Assembly (NCBI GenBank): GCA_016165875.1
Contig: JABBOT010000035.1
Span: forward strand, 1 to 64,000
Direction: 5' to 3'
DNA: 64,000 bases
Origin: Acanthopleura granulata
Taxonomy: Eukaryota; Mollusca; Polyplacophora; Chitonida; Chitonidae
Part shown: piece by piece, positions 11,656 through 22,218 of the stretch
How positions within the stretch are numbered: the stretch's first letter is position 1
Layout of the letters: each line of letters opens with the position of its first letter
Program-made: the position numbers and the translations under genes
The notes under the pieces: generated by a model
Seen by the model: the letters and a program-made list of their open reading frames with translations, nothing else
Databases searched by the model: none
What the model was told of the DNA's origin: nothing

Positions 11656-12112
11656 GCTCAGAGTTCACATACTTCGGGTTCGCCATGTATAACACAGGCT
11701 GATAGTACTACTTATATATGATCTATTTATGCGTGTACTAGGACTGTGTAAAGCACTGGTCATATATTAGCTCCTCTAAAATGTATACTTCAGTTCTAGC
11801 TGTTGATAAAATACAGTCTACAAGTAGCTGGTGTAAATATAGAAGCATGTGGAGGCTATATTACCGATTTTCCATGTGAACAGAGCCCTCATTATATGCG
11901 CTATGTCTACCGCATGACATTGTGGGTTTGGATGACTGGCATATTTTTCTAGCGAGAATTCACCGAAAATAGTTCTGGACAAAAGCTAAACGTGATATTC
12001 TTCATCAGCGTGTCTTTCTATATAAGATGGGTACCTTTTTGCGACCAATATATGCAACAGGGTGTGGCAGGTATAAATTTATAACTTCGCAGCTAAGTTA
12101 CTCGAATGGCGG
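11656..12112. other. unassigned part of Maverick copy 1
   Basis: No conserved open frame and no clear match in copy 2 were found in these bases. Confidence 0.35.
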
Positions 12113-12367
12113 ATGGAGCGGTGGGATCTCCCAAAGACCGATAACGGCACTCGCCAGTCACGTCTCACATATTCTGGGTTCAAACCCCTAGGCTGGTTCA
12201 GCCCAAAGACGGGTGTGGTATTGCAGAAGGCTTACATGCCTAACATGGGCGACCAGTTCCCGCAAGACTATGGGAAGCACTTCCGAGTGGAAAAGGGCCT
12301 CCGGAGTCCCAAAGAGCTTAAAATCAAAAAGAAAATTAAAACCCTACGGGATTCCGGTGATACATGA
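12113..12367 (+). pseudogene. small ORF of Maverick copy 1, unknown
   Basis: An 84-codon open frame ends in a lysine-rich segment (KELKIKKKIKTLRDSGD). Its last third matches the reverse complement of 55,215-55,250 (AAGAAAATTAAAACCCTACGGGA), where copy 2 encodes IEKKIKTLRE. The basic C-terminus could bind DNA or act as a nuclear signal, but nothing shows this. The alternative in copy 2 has no intact frame. Confidence 0.4.
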
Positions 12368-12430
12368 CAAGGGTTTTGCTTTTTTTTCTTCTTCAACATA
12401 TCAGTATTTTAGGAGACTTCAACTAATTCG

Positions 12431-12712
12431 TCAGTTTGAGTGTGACGACACGGCTTCACCTATTTTACCATTGAGGCCGGGCAAGCCAGACCAAATTAGA
12501 TCATCTAATTTATCATTGAATCTGGTGATTTCACCTGTCTTGTCTTTTATAGCGTTGTAAAGTTTGTGTATAATATATGTAGCTAAAACCCACTTGACCC
12601 CATTTGCAGTCAGAGAGAGTATATTGGATAAGCGTGATGCAGATATCTTATAGCGAATAACACTATAAGTAAGTCGAACGCCGGTATCCCACTTCTTTGC
12701 CGAAACCTTCAA
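12431..12712 (-). pseudogene. small Maverick ORF next to the coiled-coil gene
   Basis: A 93-codon minus-strand frame contains SLTANGVKWVLATYIIHKLY, a possible amphipathic or membrane-inserting helix, and ends with GLPGLNGKIGEAV. It begins four bases upstream of the preceding gene's stop, so the two overlap. Copy 2 retains the DNA homolog at 54,915-55,130, out of frame. Function is unknown. Confidence 0.45.
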
Positions 12713-13075
12713 TTGACAAGTTTTTTCATGAAGGTTTCGCCAGCTTCGTCCCGTCCTTGTTGCACTAACTCTTCTTTGGTTTTTTTATCTACTGAAATCA
12801 AGTGATGAGCTGTACCAACTCGGATCTGTTGTTTCATTTCTTGGTATTTCTCGACTTCACCGAGTATTAATCGAAACTCGGTATCCGAAATCTTACCCTC
12901 AATCAGTCTGTTATGGCATTAAGCTTACTCTCAGCCAGTAAGCGAATTACATTGTGTTTCTTACTTTTGACGGACAGGCGCCGGCTTTCGAACTTACTCA
13001 CCCCGCCGAGAAGGCCACAGAGTAAGGCTGCTCTATAGCTATAGGAGCAGCAATTATCGTGGACACCGTCACCAA
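12709..13075 (-). pseudogene. conserved coiled-coil Maverick protein, 3' half (copy 1)
   Basis: On the minus strand the frames KKHNVIRLLAESKLN, ISDTEFRLILGEVEKYQEM and EELVQQGRDEAGETFMKKL follow one another, interrupted by a frameshift after LNAITD. The stop is at 12,709-12,711. The same protein is at 54,330-54,914 in copy 2. The 5' half is missing because the internal deletion near 13,075 removed it. The charged, heptad-like sequence suggests a coiled coil. No enzymatic motif is visible and no function is claimed. Confidence 0.6.
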
Positions 13076-13920
13076 GGACGGGGAACAGAAGACACGGATC
13101 GTGTCGCCGCGTTTGCTGCTGGTGGACTGTGGAGACACTACCTGGGAAAAGACTTTACTCCCAAGAAAACAGACGGTAAGGACGACAAAGGAATTGAAAG
13201 ACTGTATAACCGTTACGGGATGCAGGTTAGTGCGGCTGATGAGAAGACCCTCGGTCGTACCGCGCTGTCCATGTACTCGGGATTGGTGGGATTGTTCCTA
13301 CCAATTCCTCCAGAAAATCTGCCAAAATTAATTGACGATCTGGAATCTGATCCATTTGTTGAACACACGCTGATCAGTACCACATGCGAGCTGTACCACA
13401 GGTTCGGCATTTACTTAGCTCCACTTACAATAGCTTTGACTACTAAGAAACATCTTCGATTTGGGCATGCATGCCCGAGAACAGAAGATGCCGACGATGT
13501 CAAACAGCCAGGGAGGAGCATCGGAGACGGAAACTCCACCAAATGAGATGCCTTTGGCTGACAAGTGCCAAAAGAATCCCCAAAAAAGTAGCCGCAAGGC
13601 GAGCTGGGGCCGCTGCCAGAATAGCAAAACAGGAAAAACTGTTGACCGAACTCAATTCGGCCGAATCGTTGGGCGAACAGAGAGAGGCCGATAATAAAGG
13701 GAAGGACTAAAAAGAAATTCAGAAGGCACCCACTCCACCTACCCTCGAAACGGAAGCCAACTGGACTCTTTATATTGTTGGGGCTCTTCGGCTGGCAGGG
13801 TGTATTTGCTGGCAGCGACACCACGTGTCACCAAAGCCCCTTGCAACAACACATCGAGAGCCGGTGCCAAATGTTGTTAACCAATTAGATACATATCGAG
13901 ACCCTTTCCCTATGGAGTGA
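13076..13920 (+). pseudogene. conserved Maverick protein X (copy 1)
   Basis: The best frame runs from about 13,110 and contains ALSMYSGLVGLFLPIPPENL, SDPFVEHTLISTTCELYHRF and GIYLAPLTIALTTKKHLRFG. It then shifts frame near 13,470 into a basic Ala/Lys/Arg-rich segment (KVAARRAGAAARIAKQEKLL) and on to a tail ending YRDPFPME and a stop at about 13,920. Copy 2 has the same gene at 49,537-50,408 on the minus strand. The N-terminus is lost with the deletion. The hydrophobic front and basic helical back might fit a virion or membrane-associated protein, but this is inference. Confidence 0.6.
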
Positions 13921-13929
13921 GCGTCAAAC

Positions 13930-14155
13930 ATGAGTACCATTGATGCAAGGGTGCTTGTCAATTTGATTTATCACAGTGCTGTTGTCTCTGGTCTTGCCAT
14001 TGCCTACGGCAGACCAGGCAAAATGATCACTGGGGGTGCCACACCAAAGCATGATTTCACCATGCCGGCGTGCTTATGGCCGAAGTCTGTTTAGCCATGG
14101 CCAGGAAAGACGTGCTTATTTAACATGGAATTATTCCTGCAGATGTTATGAAGTA
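13930..14155 (+). pseudogene. conserved small Maverick protein Y (copy 1)
   Basis: ATG at 13,930 lies ten bases after the previous stop, as in copy 2. The frame MSTIDARVLVNLIYHSAVVS and GRPGKMITGGATPKHDFT is followed by a frameshift and an in-frame stop, and the protein would end with IIPADVMK in another frame. Copy 2 keeps a full 77-codon frame at 49,293-49,526. The product is not recognised. Confidence 0.55.
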
Positions 14156-14199
14156 ATGGCCTCGATCGCGATGATGGTTGGGGCGCCCTCGTAAATGCA

Positions 14200-14630
14200 C
14201 TTGCATTCTCAGTTAGCAGCTTCATCTTCTCCGCCCTTCGAAGCTAGAATTTCGATGCGGAGCGCAAACGCCACGATAAAGCTATAGAACAGCTTCAGAC
14301 GGCGCAGGCGGCGTGGTCTCAAAAAAGGACAAAGTGTCTGGACTGGATTAAATACGAACTTCGCCGACAAGGGCACGCAGAGCGTACATTTCGTGATGTC
14401 GACGCCTCCATGCACGAGTGCCCTTATGTCAGGGGGAAAACTCTCAGCCCCACTGGGCCCCACCCGGTCCTAAGGGACTTCTATACACCGTCCTAGCGCC
14501 AAAAAGAACGCGAGATTGCCTTCATCCACCTCCGGATGGGTATGACTAGACTGGTCGCCTACTCACTCGCCGAGGAACACGAAAACACTGTGCTAGACTC
14601 TAGTAAGAGCTCCTCGCCGCAATAACAAGA
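14200..14630 (+). pseudogene. conserved Maverick protein Z, acidic/coiled (copy 1)
   Basis: The frame KRHDKAIEQLQTAQAAWSQK leads to KTLSPTGPHPVLRDFYTPS, a stop, then QKEREIAFIHLRMG. The copy 2 homolog at 48,887-49,280 has KTLSPTWPEPVLSDFYTPSE and QKDREIAFILLRM. The charged N-terminal part is probably a coiled coil. Several of the open frames on the other strand here are shadows. Function unknown. Confidence 0.5.
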
Positions 14631-14639
14631 GTAGTGAGG

Positions 14640-15440
14640 TTCGAGTTATTTTCCCATGCCATTTGTAGATAACGCTTCGATATATCATGTATGATAGGTT
14701 TGGCCGAAAAGCTATACTCCGCGATACTAGAGGTTGACTAATGTGCCTGTGTCGCCGAGATTCCTTGCCCTATGGCGCATGTACTGACTCGTAGCCTACA
14801 AATGTCACTCGATCTCTGGCGGCAGAACTAAAGGGTCGCCGCGCGCTTAGTAGTGAAGCTTGGCCCTTCCCTCCAGCACTCCCGGATCCGCTGACTGAGC
14901 CTGCGGCTTCCGCCTGCTGGAGACTGATCAGTTCGCTGTAATACCTCTCAAGGCTGCCCATGACCACTGCTGTGTGTGAGTAGAATACTGGAAAGGTATT
15001 GCCGCCATCAAGAAAGGCTCGATTTATTTCCCATATCATTTGGATATAACGCTGGGATATAACGTACATGATGGGTTTGCCCGAAGAGCTATACTCCACG
15101 ACGCTAGGCTACTGTGCCCGCCGCAGCAAGATTCCTGTTCCTCAGGCCCATGTACTCATTGACAGGGCTGAGAAGTCGCTCGATCTCTGATGGCAGGACG
15201 AAAAGACCGCAATGCGTTTCGCAGCAAAGGTGTCGGAGAGCCCGAGCAACCTCAACCGGTCAGCTGCCGTAGCCTATGGCTGCCGCCTGTTGGAGACTGG
15301 TCAAACTGTTGGAATACCTTGCCTATAGTGCCTACTATCATGACCGACAGGGAGTTGTCTATTCGCCTGGCGAATACATAGTATAGCCCCAAAGGCTATT
15401 GGAAAGGCATTCCCGCCAACAAGAAACTAGCTTCTGCTGC
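14640..15440 (+). repeat. internal tandem duplication, ~385-bp units
   Basis: Unit 1 starts near 14,649 (TTCCCATGCCATTTG) and unit 2 near 15,028 (TTCCCATATCATTTGG). Matching landmarks 370-400 bp apart include TATAACG/GATAACG, GAAAAGCTATACTCC/GAAGAGCTATACTCC, GTCACTCGATCTCTGGCGGC/GTCGCTCGATCTCTGATGGC and GGAAAGGTATTGCCGCC/GGAAAGGCATTCCCGCC. Many differences make it an old event. Confidence 0.75.
15128..15305 (+). pseudogene. N-terminal segment upstream of integrase, duplicated
   Basis: The frame IPVPQAHVLIDRAEKSLDL, a stop, then TAMRFAAKVSESPSNLNR and AVAYGCRLLETGQTV is well preserved. A worse copy lies at about 14,750-14,930 as part of the tandem duplication. It may be the N-terminal part of the integrase gene or a separate small gene directly in front of it. 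No domain is recognised. Confidence 0.45.
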
Positions 15441-16340
15441 GAAAGTCTATGCAGATGTCATTCGGGCCTGACTAAAAAAGGAGGCCATCTGGCAGATTTT
15501 CCTACCATCCCCACGGCATATTCCACGGCCAAAATTTGATGTTGCTGCACCAAATGAGGTCCACGAGGCTGACCTGCTTTTTCTAGCACAAGGTGAGTAA
15601 ACACGCCTAGAAGTTTGTCCGCGCAGTGGTCACCAGTCGATTCAAAGCAGCTGAGACTTTGGGCACAAAAGAATCGAAAGAGGTTGCAGATGCTCTGGGC
15701 CGTATCTATAAGGGCGGGCCTCTGAGGTGGCCTAAACTGCTGCAGGTCGAGCCTGGGCGGGAGTTGATGGAAATAGTCAACCAGCTGTTCGCGAAACATG
15801 GGGTTTCTGTCAGGCCTTGGCGTGTGGACATCGACAGGGGCAAACTAGTCGAGGAGGGCTTCAACCGGACGTTGGCTGAGCGACTATTCGGGCATCAATG
15901 CGCCAACAGATGCGGCTCCCTTCTGGGAGTTCTTCTCAGTAGGTGAAGCGGTTACCCGCAGTCGTGGCGGCTTTGAACAGAGAAAAGACCCGACTCACTG
16001 GCAAGCTACCTTCTGAGGCCATCAAGGTGAAAACGATGGCACAATGCTCTTCTCCACTGTTCCAGGTCGTCCTGTTGGCCTTCGTGAGGAAAAGCTCCCT
16101 TCTCGGGTTGGCACTTGCTATCTGGACCAGGCAGCCGAGCTTGATGGCGGTCGCCGTCGAGCGATAGATCCAGTGTGGCCCCTGGATGTGTATCGGCTCG
16201 GACGCTCAGTAACTAAAGCTGACGAATCTGTGTTGTACTATCTACCAGATGGCCCGCAGCTGGGGTTTGTCCATGAGGAGCCTCTGTCGGTGCCGCCTTA
16301 CAGACAGCTTCCGACAGATGGGGTTGTGCAGCGCTGCTGA
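15310..16340 (+). pseudogene. rve-type (retrovirus-like) integrase of Maverick copy 1
   Basis: Strand transferase that would insert the element and create the 6-bp target duplication. The pieces are EYLAYSAYYHDRQGVVYSPG-like sequence near 15,310 and KGIPAIKKLASAAKVYADV (N-terminal region). Then follows IPRPKFDVAAPNEVHEADLL with the first core Asp (about 15,585). Next is VEPGRELMEIVNQLFAKHG, where the family's second Asp appears as Glu, and EEGFNRTLAERLFGHQ with the catalytic Glu about 34 residues later. A basic C-terminal domain (AAELDGGRRRAIDPVWPLDV) ends at a TGA at 16,338-16,340. Frame changes near 15,600, 15,950 and 16,045 and an in-frame stop near 15,470 make it inactive. Its stop is 9 bp from the polymerase stop on the other strand. 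Confidence 0.8.
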
Positions 16341-16349
16341 TCTGGCGGA

Positions 16350-19300
16350 TCATCCTACTTGAAGGGTATCTTTGTTTTCATAGGCCAGCGTGTCCACCCC
16401 ATTTTCAGCTATGTAGCGCTTGGAATCGAATGGTGTGGGCGATAGCTTTTTGAGATGGTGCCCGTACATGCGACATCCATGCCATGGTGGAAGGCCTTTT
16501 TTTGTGATAATGGCCTCTTTGTACTGCTCGTGGTGGATGTGGTTTATCACGGTGATCTTTTTTACGCCGTTGGCCTTTTTGATGTGACCGCTGGTCTCAC
16601 GGATGCTGTACATCTTTGGGCGTAGACCTGTATACTCTGCAATCGGGCGTCCGCACACTTTTCTATCATCTTCCCCAGAACCTTTTTGTCACCTTAGAAA
16701 GGAGCGGGTGATCGACCGTGTAGTTGGACGTGTCATAAAGGTGTACATGCTTGACCATACGCTCGTAGACATCCTCCGTGTCTGGATCTCGAGGAGAAGA
16801 CTGTCCGTGTCCGTGTAGAGGAGCTGGCAGTCATGTCCGTAGTGAGCTTTCATCTGGTTGTAGTAGAAGTCGTACATCAGGTGCTTCAAGAGGGCTAGGA
16901 TGCTCTTCACCACAGACGGGGCGGTTGAGGTTTAGACGGCTCTTTTTAACCTGAATCGCTGCCAGGTCGTCGTCGAAGATGTTGGCTCTTGGTGAAGGCT
17001 GTGTAGGTAATAAGACGCCTGAGTTTGTCTTCTTCGCTTGCTCACACGAGTTTGACATCTACTCGCTTTCGGAGGTTTTCCATGGTCTTTCCGAAGACAG
17101 AGTTGTTCATAAGCTGATAAACGCCCTTCTCGAAATCACTAGTCGCCTTTTTCCGGAACTCGGTATTCATTCGGAGGAAAGGCTCTATCCAGCGGCTTTG
17201 CCAGAAGCAGAGAGGACGATAGATCTTTTTCAGGCGCATACCCACAGAGAGGTAAAGTTGTAAGATTCTCAACTTCAGTAGGCGCCACCTCAACGCAAAA
17301 GATTGTGCTGGTACTCCGACAACCACTCTTCGGGAACCACCGTGCGCTCCGGAGCTAGCGGGGATGCATTATGCTGCTCATGAATCTCGTGCGTGTACTC
17401 TAGATCTATCTCGAGGATATAGCCTTCGGGGCTGTCCGCGTGCTGATCTACGATATTTCAACAGTCTTCTAACCACCGGAGGTCGCCCACGGGGAGTGGC
17501 TGACTCATCGCGCAGCCCTAAATGTTGTTGGTATCGCTGTTAGGCTTTTTTGCGTCTTAGCCTCCCACCCTGGGGTTGTTGGCCGGGGCATACCGCTTCT
17601 GCACCATGGATATGCCGAAGGCATGTCTTCCCAAACGTCTCGAAGACATCTGTCAGCAAGAGTATATCAGCGGGGTTGTAGAGGACGTGGGAGTCCCCAA
17701 GGGATTTACAGTCAAAGGCCTTCGAGACCTTTCGCGCATGCGCATAATCCTCTTCGCTAATGTGCGTGTACGAAAGCGTGCTGTGATAGGCTTCCTATAG
17801 GGGTAAACACCCTTGCGAATGAGCAGTTCACGTCTCTGCTGGCTTGGGTCATGCTGCGCTGTGACCTAGAAAGCCTTAGATTCGTTGGCTGCTACAAGCT
17901 TATGGAGAGATGCCAGCAAGAACTGGACATTGTCGATGAAGCGGAGCTGCCATACGGAGAAGGACATGTATTCTTCAGTGTTGTTGGTGATGCAGGATAT
18001 ACGGCTCCCGACCTTCGAGAGTCATAGCCCTGCAGGTTGTGGAAGACCACGGGGATGGTGGTGGTTTTGAGGCTTCACCGTAGCTTGAGGTTGCATGTAT
18101 TGTGTGCAGCGCTTCAATAATTTTCCGGTGATGTGGCAGTGGTCGCGGACAAAGTTCCGTTGCCCTGCATCTACTAGCGGCTTTTCACAGACATGGCAGG
18201 TGGAAGCAGTGTTGTATACCTGCCAGTCCTCTCTGGTTATTACCATGCCTTTCGGGTCACCTATTGCCGTCTTGATCTTGCGCTCCTCTTCCTGCAGCGC
18301 TTGTAGGAAATGTTCTGTTGCAGTGGAGCCACATACTCAACTGGCAGCTCTGTGTGCCCATCGCAGCGCACCAGGAGATAGGAAGAACTATGTGCCTGTG
18401 TTGTCCTGATGTTTTGCGTTTTGGGGCGTTGGACTTAGTCTCCTCGTTTTTGGTTGTGAGAGCCTCAAAGTCTGCGTAGATGATGTGGAGAGCCGGGTGG
18501 TTCTGAACGGTTAACCTGTTTTTACCCTCTTCCGGCATCTCTACCTTCAAAGTAGTTTGACTGATACCTTTAAACTCTGGCTCTTGGTCGTCGAGAAGGT
18601 CTTCTTGGGAATATTCATGGAGGCATCGCTCGCAGAAGTGCTTGCGCTCCCGATGCTTGCTCTGGTCATAGAGTAGGCAGTTGAGATCTCTCTTGAGATC
18701 AGGTGAAATGGAATTCTCGATCAACAGCAGGTTGATCTGAGGCATGCCAGTAGGCTGTTTGCTGAGGGAGTGTACAATAACCTCTTTGTCCCAGCGGAAG
18801 ACGCTGATAGCTAGGTTGTTCTGTTTCTCAACCTGTGGAATCTTGGAGATGGGTGTGGGGGCGTCGATCCCTTCAAATTTTAGGCCATACCCAGTTGGGT
18901 ATTTTGTGGGTTTACCCACAAGATCTTCAGTCTGGAACAAAGGCAGACCGAAGAGCCCAACGGAGGCAGTGGTCGTCCTTCTTTTTCACGTTTAGGACTA
19001 CCTTCTTGTTACTTATAGCTGCTGGCAGTGGGATGTAGGAGCCTCCTATTAGCGGCTGGTATCGAGCGATGTCCAGCCTTAGAGCCTCCACTCGATCAAC
19101 GATCCATCCTGACCCTCTCTGCGTCCACTTTTCAAGAGTCTCTAAGATGTGAGGTAAGGCTTTGTTAACCGCTTCTAGTTAAATCTATCTGCCACCCCTG
19201 GAGATAATATCTGACCGCCCATGGGGTCTTGTAGAACGCGAGGCTTCCGTCTTATTTTGGAGGAAACAGATCCAGTATCTCCACATGATAGACATGTATA

Positions 19301-19503
19301 GTTCTGAGAGTCTTCTAACGAACAGGGAGTTAGTCAAACTCCCCTTTTGTGTGCGAAGCGGGCGAGTAGTTCGTGTTTTTCCGGGGAGTAGAGGCCTGAG
19401 TAAGCGATGTTTCACTGCTTCCATCCATGATGTTTTCTACTACATTCTGGAGGGTCGGATTTTCTGGCATCTCTGCCAACAGCTGCTCAATGTATTCAGC
19501 CAT
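16350..19503 (-). pseudogene. protein-primed-type family B DNA polymerase of Maverick copy 1
   Basis: It would replicate the element. ATG at 19,503 begins MAEYIEQLLAEMPENPTL; TGA is at 16,350-16,352, giving about 1,050 codons, the usual size for this family. A Cys-x2-Cys motif (HFCERCLHEY) lies at 18,611-18,640 and exonuclease motif I (IIYADFEAL) at 18,464-18,472. An endonuclease VII-like zinc motif (CHVCEKPL...VRDHCHITGK) lies at 18,121-18,198. Palm motif A (DTNNI, stop, GCAMSQPLP) is at about 17,500-17,537, motif B (YQLMNNSVFGKT) at 17,090-17,107 and motif C (YTDTDSL) at 16,797-16,817. Several frameshifts and stops, one inside motif A, make it a pseudogene. The longest intact piece is 18,257-18,940. 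Confidence 0.9.
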
Positions 19504-19554
19504 AGTGGTGATGCTGCTGGATGGCCATGTCAATGACACGAGGATGTCTAAATG

Positions 19555-19885
19555 GGAGTCCGAACTAGAAGAAGCTGGTTAATTGGGTATGCTAATGTGA
19601 TAAGAATGTCGAAATGGGAGTTCGAACTACAGGAAGCTGATCCAATACCAAACTGAACTGCTTTCTGGATTTCTTCTCCAGGGCTATTTGCTGGTGGCGA
19701 ACTTTATCTGGCACAAAGGCCTGACAGACTTCTATTTCGCTCTGAACCCCCTTCCCACAAGATCTACAGAGACTGCCTTTGCCAATTTTGGCTAGGTGGG
19801 TTTAGCAGTACTATTGACAGCAGCTTTTCCCGCAGATCTCTACCTCACCCGCTTTCAACCATACACATTTATTATGACCCTTCAA
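19555..19885 (-). pseudogene. small cysteine-rich (zinc-binding-like) Maverick protein
   Basis: Upstream of the polymerase on the same strand, one frame reads CVWLKAGEVEICGKSCCQ, then YC-x-THLAKIGKGSLCRSC and GKGVQSEIEVCQ, with stops in two codons between them. The regular Cys/His spacing suggests a zinc-binding fold. The 3' part carries a short duplication: AAATGGGAGTCCGAACTAGA near 19,550 and AAATGGGAGTTCGAACTACA near 19,612. It may be a regulatory or packaging accessory protein, but that is a guess. Confidence 0.45.
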
Positions 19886-20019
19886 GTTGCAGTTCAATCA
19901 CCACAGGTATGCATAGGGCAACACATATCTCTAAATGGAGATCCTAGCGGTAGATAGAAACTGGACTGGGAACTGCCCCGGGGGATGGGACAGCCCTAGC
20001 TCAGGTGAGCTCCACTTTC

Positions 20020-20208
20020 GAGTAGTATATGACTTGAGGACCGAACCTACTTGAGCGCTGGCCTACATAAATAATTGCCAATTTTTTTATGCACATGGAT
20101 CCTTCTGTGCTGTTCTAGGCTGGGTAGGAACATGGGCAGGGGGCCCGCAAGGGCGGTGGGTCGAGTCCTATCCGGAAGTGTCCAGAACCCCCAGTACTTA
20201 CACTACTT
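20020..20208 (-). repeat. right terminal inverted repeat, copy 1
   Basis: Read on the minus strand it starts AAGTAGTGTAAGTACTGG and continues GGTTCTGGACACTTCCGG and TGTTCCTACCCAGCCTA, matching the left arm with substitutions and an indel. Internal to it, CAGGTGAGCTCC is shared with copy 2 at about 55,912. Confidence 0.85.
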
Positions 20209-20599
20209 AGCTAGATAACAAGCCCAATTAACTATATTTAACAATTTAACTATATCAGTGGTCCTACCATGCTAGAAAATGGTCAGCGTGGCATCCTAAC
20301 GTCGTACCTGGAAATCCGTGTATGGCATAACGATATTTTAAATACAATAAGGTGACTTAGGATATGTCGATAGTTTGAATTAGAACCTGTGTAATCAGTG
20401 CAGGATATGTACTATGTTTAAAAAATAAAATAAGACACAGAGTTTCAGTTGACATTCTAGGGTAAAAAGAAATGATATCCTTCGCGTGAAAAAAAGGCAC
20501 AGTAGCATGTAGTATCACTGTTACCTGAGGACAAACTTCGTCATTATGATATCAAAGTTGATCGACTCACCTGGGAATGGCCACTTGTTCAAACAACCT

Positions 20600-21415
20600 A
20601 TAATTAGCTTATCTCTAGTAGCTGTTATTTTTCGAATTTCTATGGAAATGCGTTACTTACCACAACAATCGCTATCTGTCCCTAGAAACGAAAATAAAAA
20701 TAAAATAATATTATCATGTAAATAACAATCAGTCCAAAAGTTCAGGTAATGTATCAGCACATTATCATGGCTGTAAAATGAACATGAGACTTGCTGTTAA
20801 TATAAGAAAATATACTTACATGTATATGTATTTGGAAAATTTATGACGTTACATGTGTATTGCATTTCAGCTGTAACATTCACTTGTGTTCGATGATAAA
20901 TACATGAAACAAAAGGCAAATAATAATAATCAGAAAGATGTAGGTCACATCTGTTTTCTCTTTGTTAAAACTAACACGTCATAAGCCAAACTTTAAAAGG
21001 ATACAATGTATAAACTGTACTCAAGGAATTCATCTGAAAGTAGGCAAAGGAGGGAAGAGAAGAGGGAAAGGTGGATGGATATCCAGCCTAGTAAATTGAA
21101 TGCAGGGGAATGGAACACTTCCATCGATAAGTCTCACAACACAAAAATGGAAAAAGAACAGCTGATGGTATTAGAACCGTTAAAGGAGGGATAGACTGCT
21201 GCACACTGGGAAACACGTTGGTCACCGACTATTATGGGACTCATCACACAACCAAAGCAAAGTGAAACGTGTGAACATATCATGTACGTTATGTCACTGT
21301 TAGAGCCGTGCGAGGCATCTGAGCGGAGAAAGGAAAGTTTGTTTACAACGGTAAGCCCTGGATGACTTCGAATAGACGTAGGTGTCAAATACCCACATTG
21401 TTAAATGTGTGGACG
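20600..21415 (+). repeat. segmental duplication, copy B (microexon block)
   Basis: Direct repeat of 9885-10,705. Both blocks keep a microexon with acceptor and donor on the minus strand. The Maverick-like element lies between the blocks, but inside a separate 44-bp array rather than at the block edge, so the duplication did not arise from the insertion itself. Confidence 0.85.
20661..20681 (-). CDS. 21-nt juxtamembrane microexon, copy B
   Basis: On the minus strand TTTCGTTTCTAG is followed by 21 bases (GGACAGATAGCGATTGTTGT plus G) and a GTAAGT donor. In phase 1 the codons read T-D-S-D-C-C flanked by split codons. It would join in frame to the transmembrane exon at 9152, like its paralog at 9946-9963. 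A second small candidate (27 nt, 20,571-20,597) with TATAG acceptor and GTGAGT donor lies 63 bp downstream and is also phase 1 compatible. Confidence 0.5.
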
Positions 21416-21522
21416 TATCGTGTATCTTTGTGTGCGGTGCAAGAAGGTAAACGATAGTGCATGTTAACCCTGCAACCAAAGCTTGTTGAACACGTAGTTA
21501 TTAAGCACTGATAATGATATCA

Positions 21523-21560
21523 GAAATTTATTTATTTATTTGATCGGTGCCTAATAGCTG
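21523..21560 (-). mobile_element. SINE tail scrap
   Basis: TTTATTTATTTATTTGATCGG is the tail of the molluscan SINE. The remainder diverges within about 30 bases. Confidence 0.45.
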
Positions 21561-22218
21561 TACTTTGACACGCTCAATGAGATTTCTCCTTGTGACAACA
21601 CAGACTAATAATCAGTGGAAAAAAAGCATTGGATCGATCATGAGCCGTGTGGTCGTGGTGCTCAAGCCAGTCGTTAAAGGTCAACCCACAACGGGTGTAA
21701 GTCCAGGTAACGACCTATCTGCGACCGAAATATGTTGGGATCGCGGGCAACCGTGGAAAATATGTCCATGACCAGTCTGACAACGTGAAATCGCAGGTCA
21801 GGAGTTTTCAACGATAATGCGACTAAGTTTGCTCCGGTGATCACTCACGACCTCAGAGGAAAGTCGTGATTTCTAGCGATGTTAGGATTTTTGGCTTGCT
21901 CAGTGTGTCAGGACCCTGAAGAACTACATCATGTGTAAAAACATAAATTACTCTTTCTAATTTTTACAATCAATCCATCAGTACTTTGTGGATGTGTAAT
22001 CAACTGTGCGTGTAATAGTATCAATTGACACTTTATCTTTTACTACATAAGTTAGTGAAAATACATGTAAATTGCTGAAATGTGGTAGGTAGACATCAGT
22101 CGTATGTTCTTCCTCTACTTCATTTCCTCTTTTGTAATTAACCCCATGTTGTTAAGAATTTCTTCACTATTTAATAACATTCAGTTTTGTTATTTATACT
22201 CTGTTGTTAAATGCTTAT
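21561..22218. other. gene-free intron sequence
   Basis: No feature recognised. The plus-strand frames at 21,547-21,771 and 22,104-22,319 lack domains and splice signals. Confidence 0.35.

Larger units (their letters stand above)
10958..20214 (+). mobile_element. Maverick/Polinton-like element, copy 1 (internally deleted)
   Basis: A ~9.2-kb element bounded by inverted repeats, with TAGCTAG at both junctions (10,957-10,963 and 20,208-20,214), consistent with the 6-bp target duplication of Mavericks. From left to right it holds small conserved genes, a broken integrase (plus) and a broken family B DNA polymerase (minus). Integrase plus protein-primed-type polymerase defines Mavericks/Polintons and the related adintoviruses. 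Compared with copy 2 it lacks about 4.2 kb at the junction near 13,075, where the capsid-like and neighbouring genes should be. All genes are disrupted. It lies in an intron of the minus-strand receptor-like gene. Confidence 0.9.
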
